This document shows, in pieces, positions 26,673 to 34,882 of a stretch of DNA of 64,000 nucleotides (position 1 is the first letter of the stretch; each line of letters opens with the position of its first letter). This stretch comes from Bradyrhizobium diazoefficiens (GTDB lineage Bacteria; Pseudomonadota; Alphaproteobacteria; Rhizobiales; Xanthobacteraceae): positions 6,042,501 through 6,106,500 of the forward strand of contig NZ_CP067102.1 of NCBI RefSeq assembly GCF_016616885.1, read 5' to 3'. Made by a program: the position numbers and the translations under genes. Under the pieces are notes generated by a model. That model saw nothing but the letters and a program-made list of their open reading frames with translations, did no database searches and was not told the origin of the DNA.

Positions 26673-27510
26673 CCCAGACGTTCTGATCAGCGCGTTCTCC
26701 ACAGAACATAGGAGGGCCCGAGCAGCAGTCCGACATGCGCTGATCAATCCGGACTCGGCAAAATTCGGCACACTCCGTTCAGTCGAGGCCGACGCGGCGA
26801 GGTATGTCTGTGGCGCTGTCAACGCGAGGGACAAGTCCGGCCAATCCGTCAACGCCGCGTTCGTCTACACTGTGGCCATCGATTTTGCCCGCATCGATGA
26901 CGACGGACGGATCACGCAATATCAATCGGGATACAGACCTTGCCCCACTGGAGAGGGCAAGGTCGTGCAGCAGCGGCCGGCTGTGTCGCCCGGGCTGACG
27001 TCGGTCGTCGAGGCCGTTCAGAAAGTCGCCCCTGAAGTACAGATTTCGGTTGCGCCCGTGCTGACGACGCCCGCACCCTCGGCGGGCGGATCGTCGTCTG
27101 GTGGGACAATGGAGCAGCAGGTCCGCGAACTGGCCGCCCGGACCGTTCCGCCGGATGCTGCCAATAGACATCAGCCAAATCCGGCCGGCACGCGTGAGGT
27201 TGCCAAGGAGAGTGAGTGGCACGCAGATCGGCCGCCCACCGCGTGGCCCAAATTCCCTCCGGATCACGCGCTTGCGAAGCCAACCCGGAAGCGAACCCCG
27301 TCCGAAGCACTAAAGCTCGCGAAAGACGTAGAGGACCGCTGGAAACAGGCGGAGCCGTCGGCCGACGTCTCGATGCGTCCTTCAGCGGAAGACATTAACG
27401 AGGCATGCAGGGCGCTGCTCACGATTGATCCAAAGGATATCGAATATCCAAAGGCGTGGGCAGCTTTCACGCGATTGCAAAAGATAAGTCGCGATATCGC
27501 CGCCGGGTGA
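26653..27510 (+). CDS. Hypothetical protein with an N-terminal NPDSAKF...CGAVNA domain
   Basis: A 285-residue protein. Residues ~25-90 contain NPDSAKFG, VCGAVNARDKSG and FVYTVA, a pattern seen in a small secreted domain common in proteobacteria (typically DPxSAxF ... CGxVNAKNxxG), usually without assigned function. The middle (about 100-185) is Pro/Ser/Ala/Gly-rich and disordered, and the C-terminal 90 residues are polar and helical. No ribosome binding site precedes the ATG and no signal peptide is visible, so the N-terminus may be longer or frameshifted. Neighbours are all small accessory genes. Confidence 0.6.
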   Translation: MGCTTINPDVLISAFSTEHRRARAAVRHALINPDSAKFGTLRSVEADAARYVCGAVNARDKSGQSVNAAFVYTVAIDFARIDDDGRITQYQSGYRPCPTGEGKVVQQRPAVSPGLTSVVEAVQKVAPEVQISVAPVLTTPAPSAGGSSSGGTMEQQVRELAARTVPPDAANRHQPNPAGTREVAKESEWHADRPPTAWPKFPPDHALAKPTRKRTPSEALKLAKDVEDRWKQAEPSADVSMRPSAEDINEACRALLTIDPKDIEYPKAWAAFTRLQKISRDIAAG

Positions 27511-27834
27511 TCTCGGTCCGCGTTGCATCCAGCAACGATCGCAGCCATTGGTAAGTCATTTCGCGCTGTAGTTGGATTTTTGATCGCAGGGCGCCTCTCT
27601 TAGGTTGTCCGACGAAGTTCTGCTGAAACAAATAGCTGCTATCGTGGATTTTGGGTCATTAGCCCTGTGCCTTTTTCTTGCACCGACAAGCAACTGAGCC
27701 AGCCGCCTCTGAGCGTTTGAATGAGGTCGGCTCGTGAACGAGCTCACATTGTGCAGCCATCAATGGGGCTAAGGTCATCCGGAAATTCGCGATGGAAATA
27801 TTTCCATAGCGACAGTCAAACGATGGGGGTGATC
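27511..27834. other. Intergenic stretch without recognised features
   Basis: About 320 bp between two hypothetical genes. It is less GC-rich than its surroundings. Short minus-strand frames here are basic and lack ribosome binding sites. Nothing supportable was found except the ribosome binding site GGGGGTG just before 27835. Confidence 0.4.
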
Positions 27835-28032
27835 ATGCCCACCATACTCGACCTGCTCTACGTCGAATATTGCCGCGCCCGTCTCGCTGAAATGCGGAAG
27901 CAGCTGCTGATCGCGGGTAAAAATCCTGAAGTCCGAGAAGCGGACTACGATCCTGCTGATCAGGGTGGTGCCGGCACGACAGACGCGCAGCACGAATTCG
28001 GTCGCGGCGAGGCGGATGGAAGAGGCCACTAA
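27835..28032 (+). CDS. Small hypothetical protein (65 aa)
   Basis: The ATG at 27835 follows GGGGGTG at suitable spacing. The product begins MPTILDLLYVEYCRARLAEMRKQLL, an amphipathic helix, and ends in a charged, Gly/Asp-rich tail. It is soluble and shares no recognised family. It lies 65 bp before another very small gene in the same direction, and both belong to the accessory block between the GntR and uronate dehydrogenase genes. Confidence 0.5.
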   Translation: MPTILDLLYVEYCRARLAEMRKQLLIAGKNPEVREADYDPADQGGAGTTDAQHEFGRGEADGRGH

Positions 28033-28097
28033 ACAAGAGCCTCTCCTTAGCGCAGCGGACTCCTCGGATTTTAAGGTAGTATTTTAAGGAGGGCGTG

Positions 28098-28247
28098 ATG
28101 CCCGAGACATTGGAAAGCCTGTTGTGGTGTGCCGCGCTTGCGACGTGGCTGATGCTTTTATTCGGGCTCATAAGCGAGCGCCTGAAGCCGCTCTCAAAAC
28201 TCATTAGCCGATTGCTCGAGGAAGCTTTCAAGCTCAAGGCGAAGTGA
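28098..28247 (+). CDS. Small membrane protein (49 aa)
   Basis: A near-perfect ribosome binding site, AAGGAGG, stands five bases before the ATG. The 49-residue product has one hydrophobic segment (about residues 8-26, LLWCAALATWLMLLFGLI) followed by a basic amphipathic helix ending in LKAK. This is the layout of small single-pass inner-membrane proteins with a cytoplasmic amphipathic tail. The strong translation signal makes it one of the more credible tiny genes here. No family recognised. Confidence 0.6.
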   Translation: MPETLESLLWCAALATWLMLLFGLISERLKPLSKLISRLLEEAFKLKAK

Positions 28248-28345
28248 CGCAGTGACGGCCTCATAGGTACGGCTTGGCAGCGTTGACGGCGCCGAGCTGT
28301 CATCGCCCGGATATCAGGCTGCGGGAGAGGCTGAAAATCAAGCTG

Positions 28346-28798
28346 TTATCCTGCCAGCTTCCGATCGAGGGAGAACCGGCCGCCTCCGGTGACAAAGATC
28401 AACATAGCGCCTCCCATTATCGAGATATTCTTCAAAAAATTATTGTACTGACCGATCTGCTGCGGACCGGGATACTCCCAGTAACGATGGGCGATCGCAG
28501 TAGCCAGCAATACAAACAGAAAAACCACCACCGCGCAGTAGCGCGTACCAATGCCGAGTATCAAACCAGCCGACATCAGCACCTCCAGCGCAACCGTCAT
28601 CGTCGTGAACAGCTCAGGCGCCGGAACGTGCAGCGACCTGAAATAACCCACTGAGCCGCTGAAGTTGGTAATCGCTCCGTACGCGCTTCCAACAAAGATC
28701 CATGCAAGCAGGACGCGGCCGATCAGAATCAGGAGGTCGGCATTCTTGGTGGCGGACTCGTCGACCCGAGATGCAAGCGAGTGAGAGCGGAATAGCAT
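28346..28798 (-). CDS. DoxX family membrane protein
   Basis: A 150-residue protein with four hydrophobic segments. The first contains ILIGRVLLAWIFVGSAYGAI near 25-44, and a Gly-rich third segment (GLILGIGTRYCAVVVFLFVLLAT) lies near 97-119, matching the DoxX/DoxD family. DoxX proteins sit in the inner membrane and have been linked to thiosulfate:quinone oxidation or oxidative-stress complexes; the specific role here is unknown. Its promoter side faces the GntR/uronate-dehydrogenase fossil. Confidence 0.85.
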   Translation of the reverse strand: MLFRSHSLASRVDESATKNADLLILIGRVLLAWIFVGSAYGAITNFSGSVGYFRSLHVPAPELFTTMTVALEVLMSAGLILGIGTRYCAVVVFLFVLLATAIAHRYWEYPGPQQIGQYNNFLKNISIMGGAMLIFVTGGGRFSLDRKLAG

Positions 28799-28897
28799 GG
28801 CCTTTGCCCTATCGTTCTGCTGTCGGAGGGCGGCACTTGAATGTCGATGGTAATACCACGATCGGCGAACCGGATGAAGAGCAATCGCCGGGCTGTA

Positions 28898-28938
28898 TGG
28901 TGGTTGTCCACCAAGCGCGCTCGTCCAGGGACACGCTG
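28898..28938 (-). pseudogene. Fragment of a second uronate dehydrogenase gene
   Basis: About 38 bases align with 31281-31320, inside the intact uronate dehydrogenase gene, in the same orientation. They share tggttgtcc, gcgcgctc and cacgc, and read on the minus strand as SVSLDERAW against the intact GVSLNERAW. One base is missing after the second Trp codon, breaking the frame. Weaker similarity may continue toward 28855. It is joined directly to the GntR fragment that follows. Confidence 0.65.
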
Positions 28939-28956
28939 GAGTGGATGCTGTGGGGA

Positions 28957-29082
28957 CAGCACGAGCTGATGATCGAGCTACTCAGAGGCCGCGACAGCTG
29001 GGCGCTGGCGCGGCTGTGTGTGGATCACATGCAGTTCAGCAAGTCGGATTATCTCGCAAGGATTGCGAGCGAGGCCGGGCGC
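28957..29082 (+). pseudogene. Fragment of a second GntR regulator gene (3' end)
   Basis: These 126 bases align without gaps to 26252-26377, the end of the intact GntR gene, with about 18 differences. Most differences are synonymous: 37 of 41 residues are unchanged from HELMIELL to the end. The frame runs on for six more codons to a stop at 29100. There is no helix-turn-helix or start context, so this is a truncated relic, but the substitution pattern shows it was under protein-level selection until recently. Confidence 0.85.
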
Positions 29083-29239
29083 CAATCGCCAAACTCCTGA
29101 TGCAGGCATCGTCACGGAACGCCAATGGCCCGGACGCGTTGAAAGGCAAAGTAAGCTCGGTCCTGCTTCGGACGCGGCAGGCGCAGTTTCTCGGAGCACG
29201 TCGCGCCCAAGGGAAGCGCTGACCGAGCAGGCTTGAACA

Positions 29240-30433
29240 ATGAGGGTCTGCGAAGCGATGCGGGCCGGTTTGTTCATCGCATTGATTGCAGCGGCTTGGC
29301 TCGGCGGACAGGTCCAGGATTCCCTCGCTCAAAAGCCGCCGCCCGCGTCTCCGAGCGATTCCACGAAGGCGTCGCCGAGAAAGGAAGCCACCCCCAGGAA
29401 GGAAACGGGACGATCTGCGGACCCGTATACGGTGGGATTCGTAACAGGTACGCCGCAATGCACTGAATTCGCGATCGCTCAGGACATTGCGACCACGCTC
29501 GCTACCGGCCAAGAGACCGGCCCTCACGGCGAGGTCGCCTTGCGGGTTCTGCCCATCGTGGGAAACGACGGTATTCGCAACGTCCTTGATGTGCTCACGC
29601 TTGCTGGTGCCGACGTGGCGATCGCGCCTGTCGTCCTTGTCGATCGGCTCCGGGAGACAAGGACCTTTGGAGATATCTCCGACAGGCTGACCTACATTGC
29701 CCCGCTCCATATCGAAGAGTTCCATCTTCTCGCGCGGCCGGAGATCGGAAGCCTGGCGGAACTGGCGGGAAAGAGGGTCAATCTCGGGGACGACGGCAGT
29801 GCCAGCGCCATCCTTGGCCGCGAAGTGTTCAACCGTCTGGGCGTCAAGATCAGCGAGTCGAACCTGGGACCGGAGGCGGCGCTGGATGGTCTGAGGAAGG
29901 GAGATCTCTCCGCCGCTCTGTTGGTCTCTGGAAAGCCGGTGAGCTTCCTGACGCAGATCTCGCAGTTCGATGGTATTCGCCTCCTGCCCATCCCCTACTC
30001 CAAAGAGCTGCTGCAACAAGATTATCTGCCATCGACGCTTCGCCATCAGGACTACCCGAATATCATCGCGGCCGAAGCAAGCGTCGACACGATCGCGATT
30101 AAATCCGCTCTCTTGGCCTACAACTGGCCGATCGGCAACGAGCGATATCGGTTGCTGGATTTGTTCGTCCAGACATTGTTCACGCGCTTTCCCGAGTTTC
30201 TCGGCGACGGGCATCACCCTAAATGGCGCGAGGTGAACCTGGCCGCGTTGCTTCCCGGATGGCGACGATTCCGACCCGCGGAGCGCTGGCTCCAGCAGCA
30301 ATCGGGGGGCGAGGCCGCGCTTCGCAAGGCGTTCGGCCGGTTCCTCGAGAGAAAGCCAACCGCCAGTCCGCCCGACCGTGAAGAATTGTTCCGGGATTTC
30401 CTGCGCTGGAGAGAACGCAATCCGGCCAAGTGA
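29240..30433 (+). CDS. TAXI-type TRAP solute-binding protein (orphan)
   Basis: A 397-residue exported protein. A signal peptide ends near residue 30 (DSLAQ) and is followed by a Pro/Ser/Lys-rich linker (about 31-60). The rest fits the TAXI family of periplasmic receptors: YTVGFVTGT near 64, a LTLAGADVAIAPV segment near 118, LAELAGKRVNLGDDGS near 173 and SVDTIAIKSAL near 280. TAXI receptors normally work with a fused TRAP permease, but no such gene is nearby. The next gene (30468) encodes another secreted protein and starts 34 bp later, so they form an operon. Confidence 0.8.
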   Translation: MRVCEAMRAGLFIALIAAAWLGGQVQDSLAQKPPPASPSDSTKASPRKEATPRKETGRSADPYTVGFVTGTPQCTEFAIAQDIATTLATGQETGPHGEVALRVLPIVGNDGIRNVLDVLTLAGADVAIAPVVLVDRLRETRTFGDISDRLTYIAPLHIEEFHLLARPEIGSLAELAGKRVNLGDDGSASAILGREVFNRLGVKISESNLGPEAALDGLRKGDLSAALLVSGKPVSFLTQISQFDGIRLLPIPYSKELLQQDYLPSTLRHQDYPNIIAAEASVDTIAIKSALLAYNWPIGNERYRLLDLFVQTLFTRFPEFLGDGHHPKWREVNLAALLPGWRRFRPAERWLQQQSGGEAALRKAFGRFLERKPTASPPDREELFRDFLRWRERNPAK

Positions 30434-30467
30434 GCGAACTTTGGCAAACGAACCTCGGGAGGTGTCG

Positions 30468-31031
30468 ATGCGCAAAGCGTTGGTGAGCGCAGCCCTGGTT
30501 GCGTTGCTCGTCTTGATCGCCGATGTGAGGCGTCCCGCGGCCCAATTTGCTCCCTTCTGGCCACAAGCGCCGCAGCAGCTCCCACCGGCCAGCGCGCCAC
30601 CGGCCGACAATGTCGAGCAAACCAGGACAGCTCCTCATCGAAGCCGCAAGGCGCACAGAAAACACGAAGTCATTCGTCCGCCGCCAAATCAGCGGGAGGT
30701 CGCGGAAAAAAGCGGATACAAGCGGGTCAGCGATCTCGTGAACTTCCCGAAGTTCTTTCCGGGACTTGGCATCATCTTCGTCAAGCCCGACACTTTGCCG
30801 CTGGGTCCATTCCTGTGCTTCGATCGCAGGGATCGTCTGGTCGCGACCGTGTATATGGTCCCGATCAAGGACATCGACGATCACAAGTCATTGGAGGGAG
30901 CGGGATCAGCGCGGCCAGTCGACCACGTCAGCATCTACTTCAACCCGGGCCACCCCGGTGTGGATGTGCCGCATTACCATGTGGTGCTCTGGCATGTGAC
31001 CAAACAGCAGGAAGCACGGGTTGCGAAATGA
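30468..31031 (+). CDS. Secreted conserved hypothetical protein (187 aa)
   Basis: The ATG follows GGGAGGTG, and the product begins with a signal peptide ending near residue 25 (RRPAAQ). A Pro-rich basic linker (about 26-75) leads to a globular part with the segment FFPGLGIIFVKPDTLPLGPFLCFDR near 95-120, then VDHVSIYFNPGHPGVDVPHYHVVLWHV near 150-180. The clustered His residues (HPG, PHYH) suggest a metal or ligand site, but the family function is not known to me. It follows the TAXI receptor by 34 bp and may act with it in the periplasm. Confidence 0.7.
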   Translation: MRKALVSAALVALLVLIADVRRPAAQFAPFWPQAPQQLPPASAPPADNVEQTRTAPHRSRKAHRKHEVIRPPPNQREVAEKSGYKRVSDLVNFPKFFPGLGIIFVKPDTLPLGPFLCFDRRDRLVATVYMVPIKDIDDHKSLEGAGSARPVDHVSIYFNPGHPGVDVPHYHVVLWHVTKQQEARVAK

Positions 31032-31099
31032 CGACGTGCACCGCAAGCCGGGCGCTCGGCCCGGCCGCCGCAATTGCGAGGAATTGACGAGCGCGACGC

Positions 31100-31924
31100 C
31101 TAGCGCTTGGTCCAATCGATAATCCGGCTTGCGTCGCCGTCGAACTCGTTGCTGCAGAACGCGCCGCCCTGGTAGTGGTCGCCGACCGGATCCGGCTTCA
31201 GCTTGGCCTGCTCCGCCATGGCGTGCGCCACATGGTCCTCGGAGCGGCCGGTGGGGCGATAGCCGAATTCGTAGGCGCGGTGGTTGTCCCACCAGGCGCG
31301 CTCATTCAGCGATACGCCATAAAACACCTCGAAATGAATGTCGGGATGCTCGAGCCCGATCTGGCAGAGCTGCACGAGGTCTTCCGGCTTCAGCCAGATC
31401 GAGATCCGGCGAAGGTCGAGCGGCACGTCACCAAAGTTGCCGATGCGCAGGCAAGTCACTTTCAGGCCGTGCTTATCGGCATAGAGCGCGCCGAGTGCTT
31501 CGCCGAACACCTTGCTGACGCCATAGCGGCCGTCTGGGCGCGCGGTGACGTCGGTGTCGATCCTGCGGTGGCGCGGATAGAATCCGACGGCATGGTTCGA
31601 GGATGCGAACACCACGCGCTTGACGCCCTTGCGGTAGGCGGCCTCGAACAGATTGTAGCCGCCGATGATGTTGGCCTGGAGAATGTCGTCCCACGGGCCT
31701 TCGACCGAATAGCCGCCGAAATGGATGATGCCGTCGACGCCTTCGCAGAGCGCCTCGCATTGCGCGAGGTCGGCCAGGTCCGCCGCCTTGAACTGCTCGT
31801 TCGGCCCGAGATCCTTGGGCGGGCGGATGTCGCTGAGCAGAAGGTCCGGATAGATCGGCGGCAGCAGTTTCCGCAGGTGCGTTCCGATTCCGCCCGAAGC
31901 TCCCGTCATCAAGATGCGCGGCAT
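31100..31924 (-). CDS. udh: NAD-dependent uronate dehydrogenase-like SDR
   Basis: A 274-residue short-chain dehydrogenase of the extended type. The NAD motif is TGASGGIGTHLR (7-18) and the catalytic pair is Y134/K138 in YGVSK, with SSNH near 109. The sequence pattern, including SLNERAWWDNHRAYEFGY near 205-222, fits uronate dehydrogenases, which oxidise glucuronate or galacturonate to the aldaro-lactone. The SMP-30 lactonase gene starts divergently 91 bp away and an aldehyde dehydrogenase follows it, consistent with an oxidative uronate route. Confidence 0.82.
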   Translation of the reverse strand: MPRILMTGASGGIGTHLRKLLPPIYPDLLLSDIRPPKDLGPNEQFKAADLADLAQCEALCEGVDGIIHFGGYSVEGPWDDILQANIIGGYNLFEAAYRKGVKRVVFASSNHAVGFYPRHRRIDTDVTARPDGRYGVSKVFGEALGALYADKHGLKVTCLRIGNFGDVPLDLRRISIWLKPEDLVQLCQIGLEHPDIHFEVFYGVSLNERAWWDNHRAYEFGYRPTGRSEDHVAHAMAEQAKLKPDPVGDHYQGGAFCSNEFDGDASRIIDWTKR

Positions 31925-32015
31925 GTCTTTCCTCGTATTTGGCGACCGATTTGCGGTCGTTGATCACTGATGGTAGCAGACCTGGATAGAGGGAACGTAA
32001 CAACGAGAATTGCAC

Positions 32016-32984
<969 letters not shown>

Positions 32985-32998
32985 GCGCCGGCCCTCCT

Positions 32999-33115
32999 CC
33001 GTCATTGCGAGCGAAGCGAAGCAATCCAGAATGTTTCCGTGGAGACAGTTTGGATTGCTTCGTCGCCAGCGCAAAATTGCTTCGCAATTTTGTCGCGGGC
33101 TCCTCGCAATGACGA
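32999..33115. repeat. Palindromic intergenic repeat, family B copy 2
   Basis: The arms match those of the copy at 15404: ccgtcattgcgag, gaagcaatccag and tggattgcttcg. This copy has an extra internal hairpin, gcaaaattgcttcgcaatttt (two partly complementary arms), so it is about 30 bp longer. It lies after the lactonase gene and before the aldehyde-dehydrogenase terminator. Confidence 0.8.
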
Positions 33116-33123
33116 CCCAAAAC

Positions 33124-33155
33124 AAAAAACGCCGGAGCGGTTGTCCGCTCCGGCG
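33124..33155 (-). terminator. Rho-independent terminator of the aldehyde dehydrogenase gene
   Basis: A perfect 11-bp stem (cgccggagcgg and complement) with a TTGT/ACAA tetraloop lies 24 bp after the stop codon of the minus-strand gene. On that strand it is followed by a run of six T. Confidence 0.9.
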
Positions 33156-33178
33156 TCATTGTGTTCAGACGCTCAAAC

Positions 33179-34609
33179 TTACGCAGCGTTGAAGCCGGCG
33201 ACGGCCTTCACTTCGAGGAAGTCCTCGAGGCCGTACTTGCCCCACTCGCGGCCGTTGCCCGACTGCTTGTAGCCGCCGAACGGCGCGCTGCGGTCGTTGG
33301 GCACGCCCTGGAGGTTGACGTTGCCGGCGCGGATCTGACGACCGACGCGCTTGGCGTTCTCGACCGTGTCGGCCGTGACGTAACCAGCGAGGCCATACGG
33401 CGTGTCGTTGGCAATGTGCACGGCCTCGGCTTCGTCCTTGGCACCGAGGATGGTCAACACCGGTCCGAAGATCTCTTCACGCGCGATCGTCATCTCGGGG
33501 GTGACGTCGGCGAAGATGGTCGGACGGACATAGAAGCCCTTGTTGACACCTTCCGGCAGGCCCGGGCCGCCGGCGACGAGCGTTGCGCCTTCATCGATGC
33601 CCTTCTTGATCAGCGCCTGGATCTTGTCCCACTGGCCGCGGTTGACGACCGGGCCGATGGTGGTGCCTTCGGCACGCGGATCACCCGCCTTGGTCTTGTC
33701 GGCAACGGCCTTCGCGATCGTGGCGACTTCCTTCATCTTCGACAGCGGCACGATCATGCGCGAGGGCGCGTTGCAGGACTGGCCGGAGTTGTTGAACATG
33801 TGCATCACGCCGCCCGTCACCGCCTTCTGCAGGTCGGCGCCTTCGAGGATGACGTTCGGCGACTTGCCGCCGAGCTCCTGGCTGACGCGCTTCACGGTCG
33901 GAGCCGCGCGCTTGGCCACGTCGATGCCGGCGCGGGTCGAGCCGGTGAAGGAGATCATGTCGATGTCGGGGTGCTCGCTCATGGCGGCGCCGACCTCGGG
34001 GCCGAGACCGTTGACGAGGTTGAACACGCCCTTCGGCACGCCGGCTTCATGGAGGATTTCCGCGAAGATCAGCGCCGAGGTGGGCGTGAACTCCGACGGC
34101 TTCAGGATCATGGTGCAGCCGGCGGCGAGCGCGGGCGAGACCTTGCAGGCGATCTGATTGAGCGGCCAGTTCCAGGGGGTGATCATGCCCACCACACCGA
34201 CCGGCTCGCGCAGCACCATGGCGGTGCCGATCGGCTCCTCGAAATGATAGTTCTTGAGCACGTCGAGCGTGGTCATGAGATGGCCGAGGCCGGCGCCGGC
34301 CTGGAGCTTTTCCGCCATCGGCAGCGGCGCACCCATCTCGTCGGAGACTGCGGCACCGATCTCCTTGAGACGGCCCTTGTAGACCTCGATGACTTTGGTG
34401 AGCAGCGCCACGCGCTCCTCACGGCTGGTCTGGGAGAATGTTGCAAAAGCGCGCTTGGCGGCGGCGACAGCCTTGTCCACGTCAGCCTTGGAGCCTAGCG
34501 CAACCTCGTACATCGCCTCTTCCGTCGCCGGATTGACGACCGGGGTGGACTTCTTGACGGCGGGATCGACCCAGGCGCCGTCGATGTAGAATTGCATGCG
34601 ATTGACCAT
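33179..34609 (-). CDS. NAD(P)-dependent aldehyde dehydrogenase
   Basis: A 476-residue aldehyde dehydrogenase. The N-terminal MQFYIDGAWV is typical, the active-site Glu lies in QELGGKSPN near 246 and the catalytic Cys in NNSGQSCNAPSRM near 280, with EEIFGPVLT near 378. The ATG at 34609 follows AAGAGG, and a longer upstream reading is rejected. Substrate is not certain; beside uronate dehydrogenase and lactonase genes it could oxidise alpha-ketoglutarate semialdehyde, the last step of oxidative uronate breakdown, but similar enzymes act on many aldehydes. A strong terminator follows. Confidence 0.9.
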   Translation of the reverse strand: MVNRMQFYIDGAWVDPAVKKSTPVVNPATEEAMYEVALGSKADVDKAVAAAKRAFATFSQTSREERVALLTKVIEVYKGRLKEIGAAVSDEMGAPLPMAEKLQAGAGLGHLMTTLDVLKNYHFEEPIGTAMVLREPVGVVGMITPWNWPLNQIACKVSPALAAGCTMILKPSEFTPTSALIFAEILHEAGVPKGVFNLVNGLGPEVGAAMSEHPDIDMISFTGSTRAGIDVAKRAAPTVKRVSQELGGKSPNVILEGADLQKAVTGGVMHMFNNSGQSCNAPSRMIVPLSKMKEVATIAKAVADKTKAGDPRAEGTTIGPVVNRGQWDKIQALIKKGIDEGATLVAGGPGLPEGVNKGFYVRPTIFADVTPEMTIAREEIFGPVLTILGAKDEAEAVHIANDTPYGLAGYVTADTVENAKRVGRQIRAGNVNLQGVPNDRSAPFGGYKQSGNGREWGKYGLEDFLEVKAVAGFNAA

Positions 34610-34760
34610 CGTTAACCTCTTCTTGGGGCTTGGAGGGGGCGTTTCGGCAGGCATCCTTGCACGAAAGCGCCAGCAATTGAACCCGCCATATGCGGGGCCA
34701 GCGTTGCGGCAGACGGAGGTTATATGAGCCGATGGCGGGAACGTGGCAAGGTGGCCTCGA

Positions 34761-34880
34761 CGTCCTGACGAAAGCCAGGACCCAGTACCACCGGATTCAG
34801 TTGGCTTGCTCAGGCGTCTGCCATCCGTCACTGACAACAACCGCCGCGGCGTATGGGCCCTGGCTTTCGCCAGGGCGACG
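34761..34880. repeat. Palindromic intergenic repeat, family D
   Basis: Arms cgtcctgacgaaagccagg and ccctggctttcgccagggcg are complementary over most of their length and enclose about 70 bp. The design (gaaagc arm ends, ~120 bp) resembles family A but the sequence differs. It lies between the aldehyde dehydrogenase start and the stop of the E1-like gene. Confidence 0.7.
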
Positions 34881-34882
34881 AA

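Noticed and set aside
27835..28247. Classical toxin-antitoxin pair
   Set aside because: Both proteins are small and adjacent, but neither shows a toxin or antitoxin family motif, and the gap between them is 65 bp; only a possible small membrane toxin is noted.
28702..29100. 132-codon frame over the fossil region as a live gene
   Set aside because: Only the last ~45 codons match anything (GntR tail); the rest runs across antisense udh sequence and has no family, so it is treated as a relic.
26400..31090. Integrative element or genomic island
   Set aside because: No integrase, transposase, tRNA or terminal direct repeat was seen; the fossil fits a tandem duplication with decay better than site-specific insertion.
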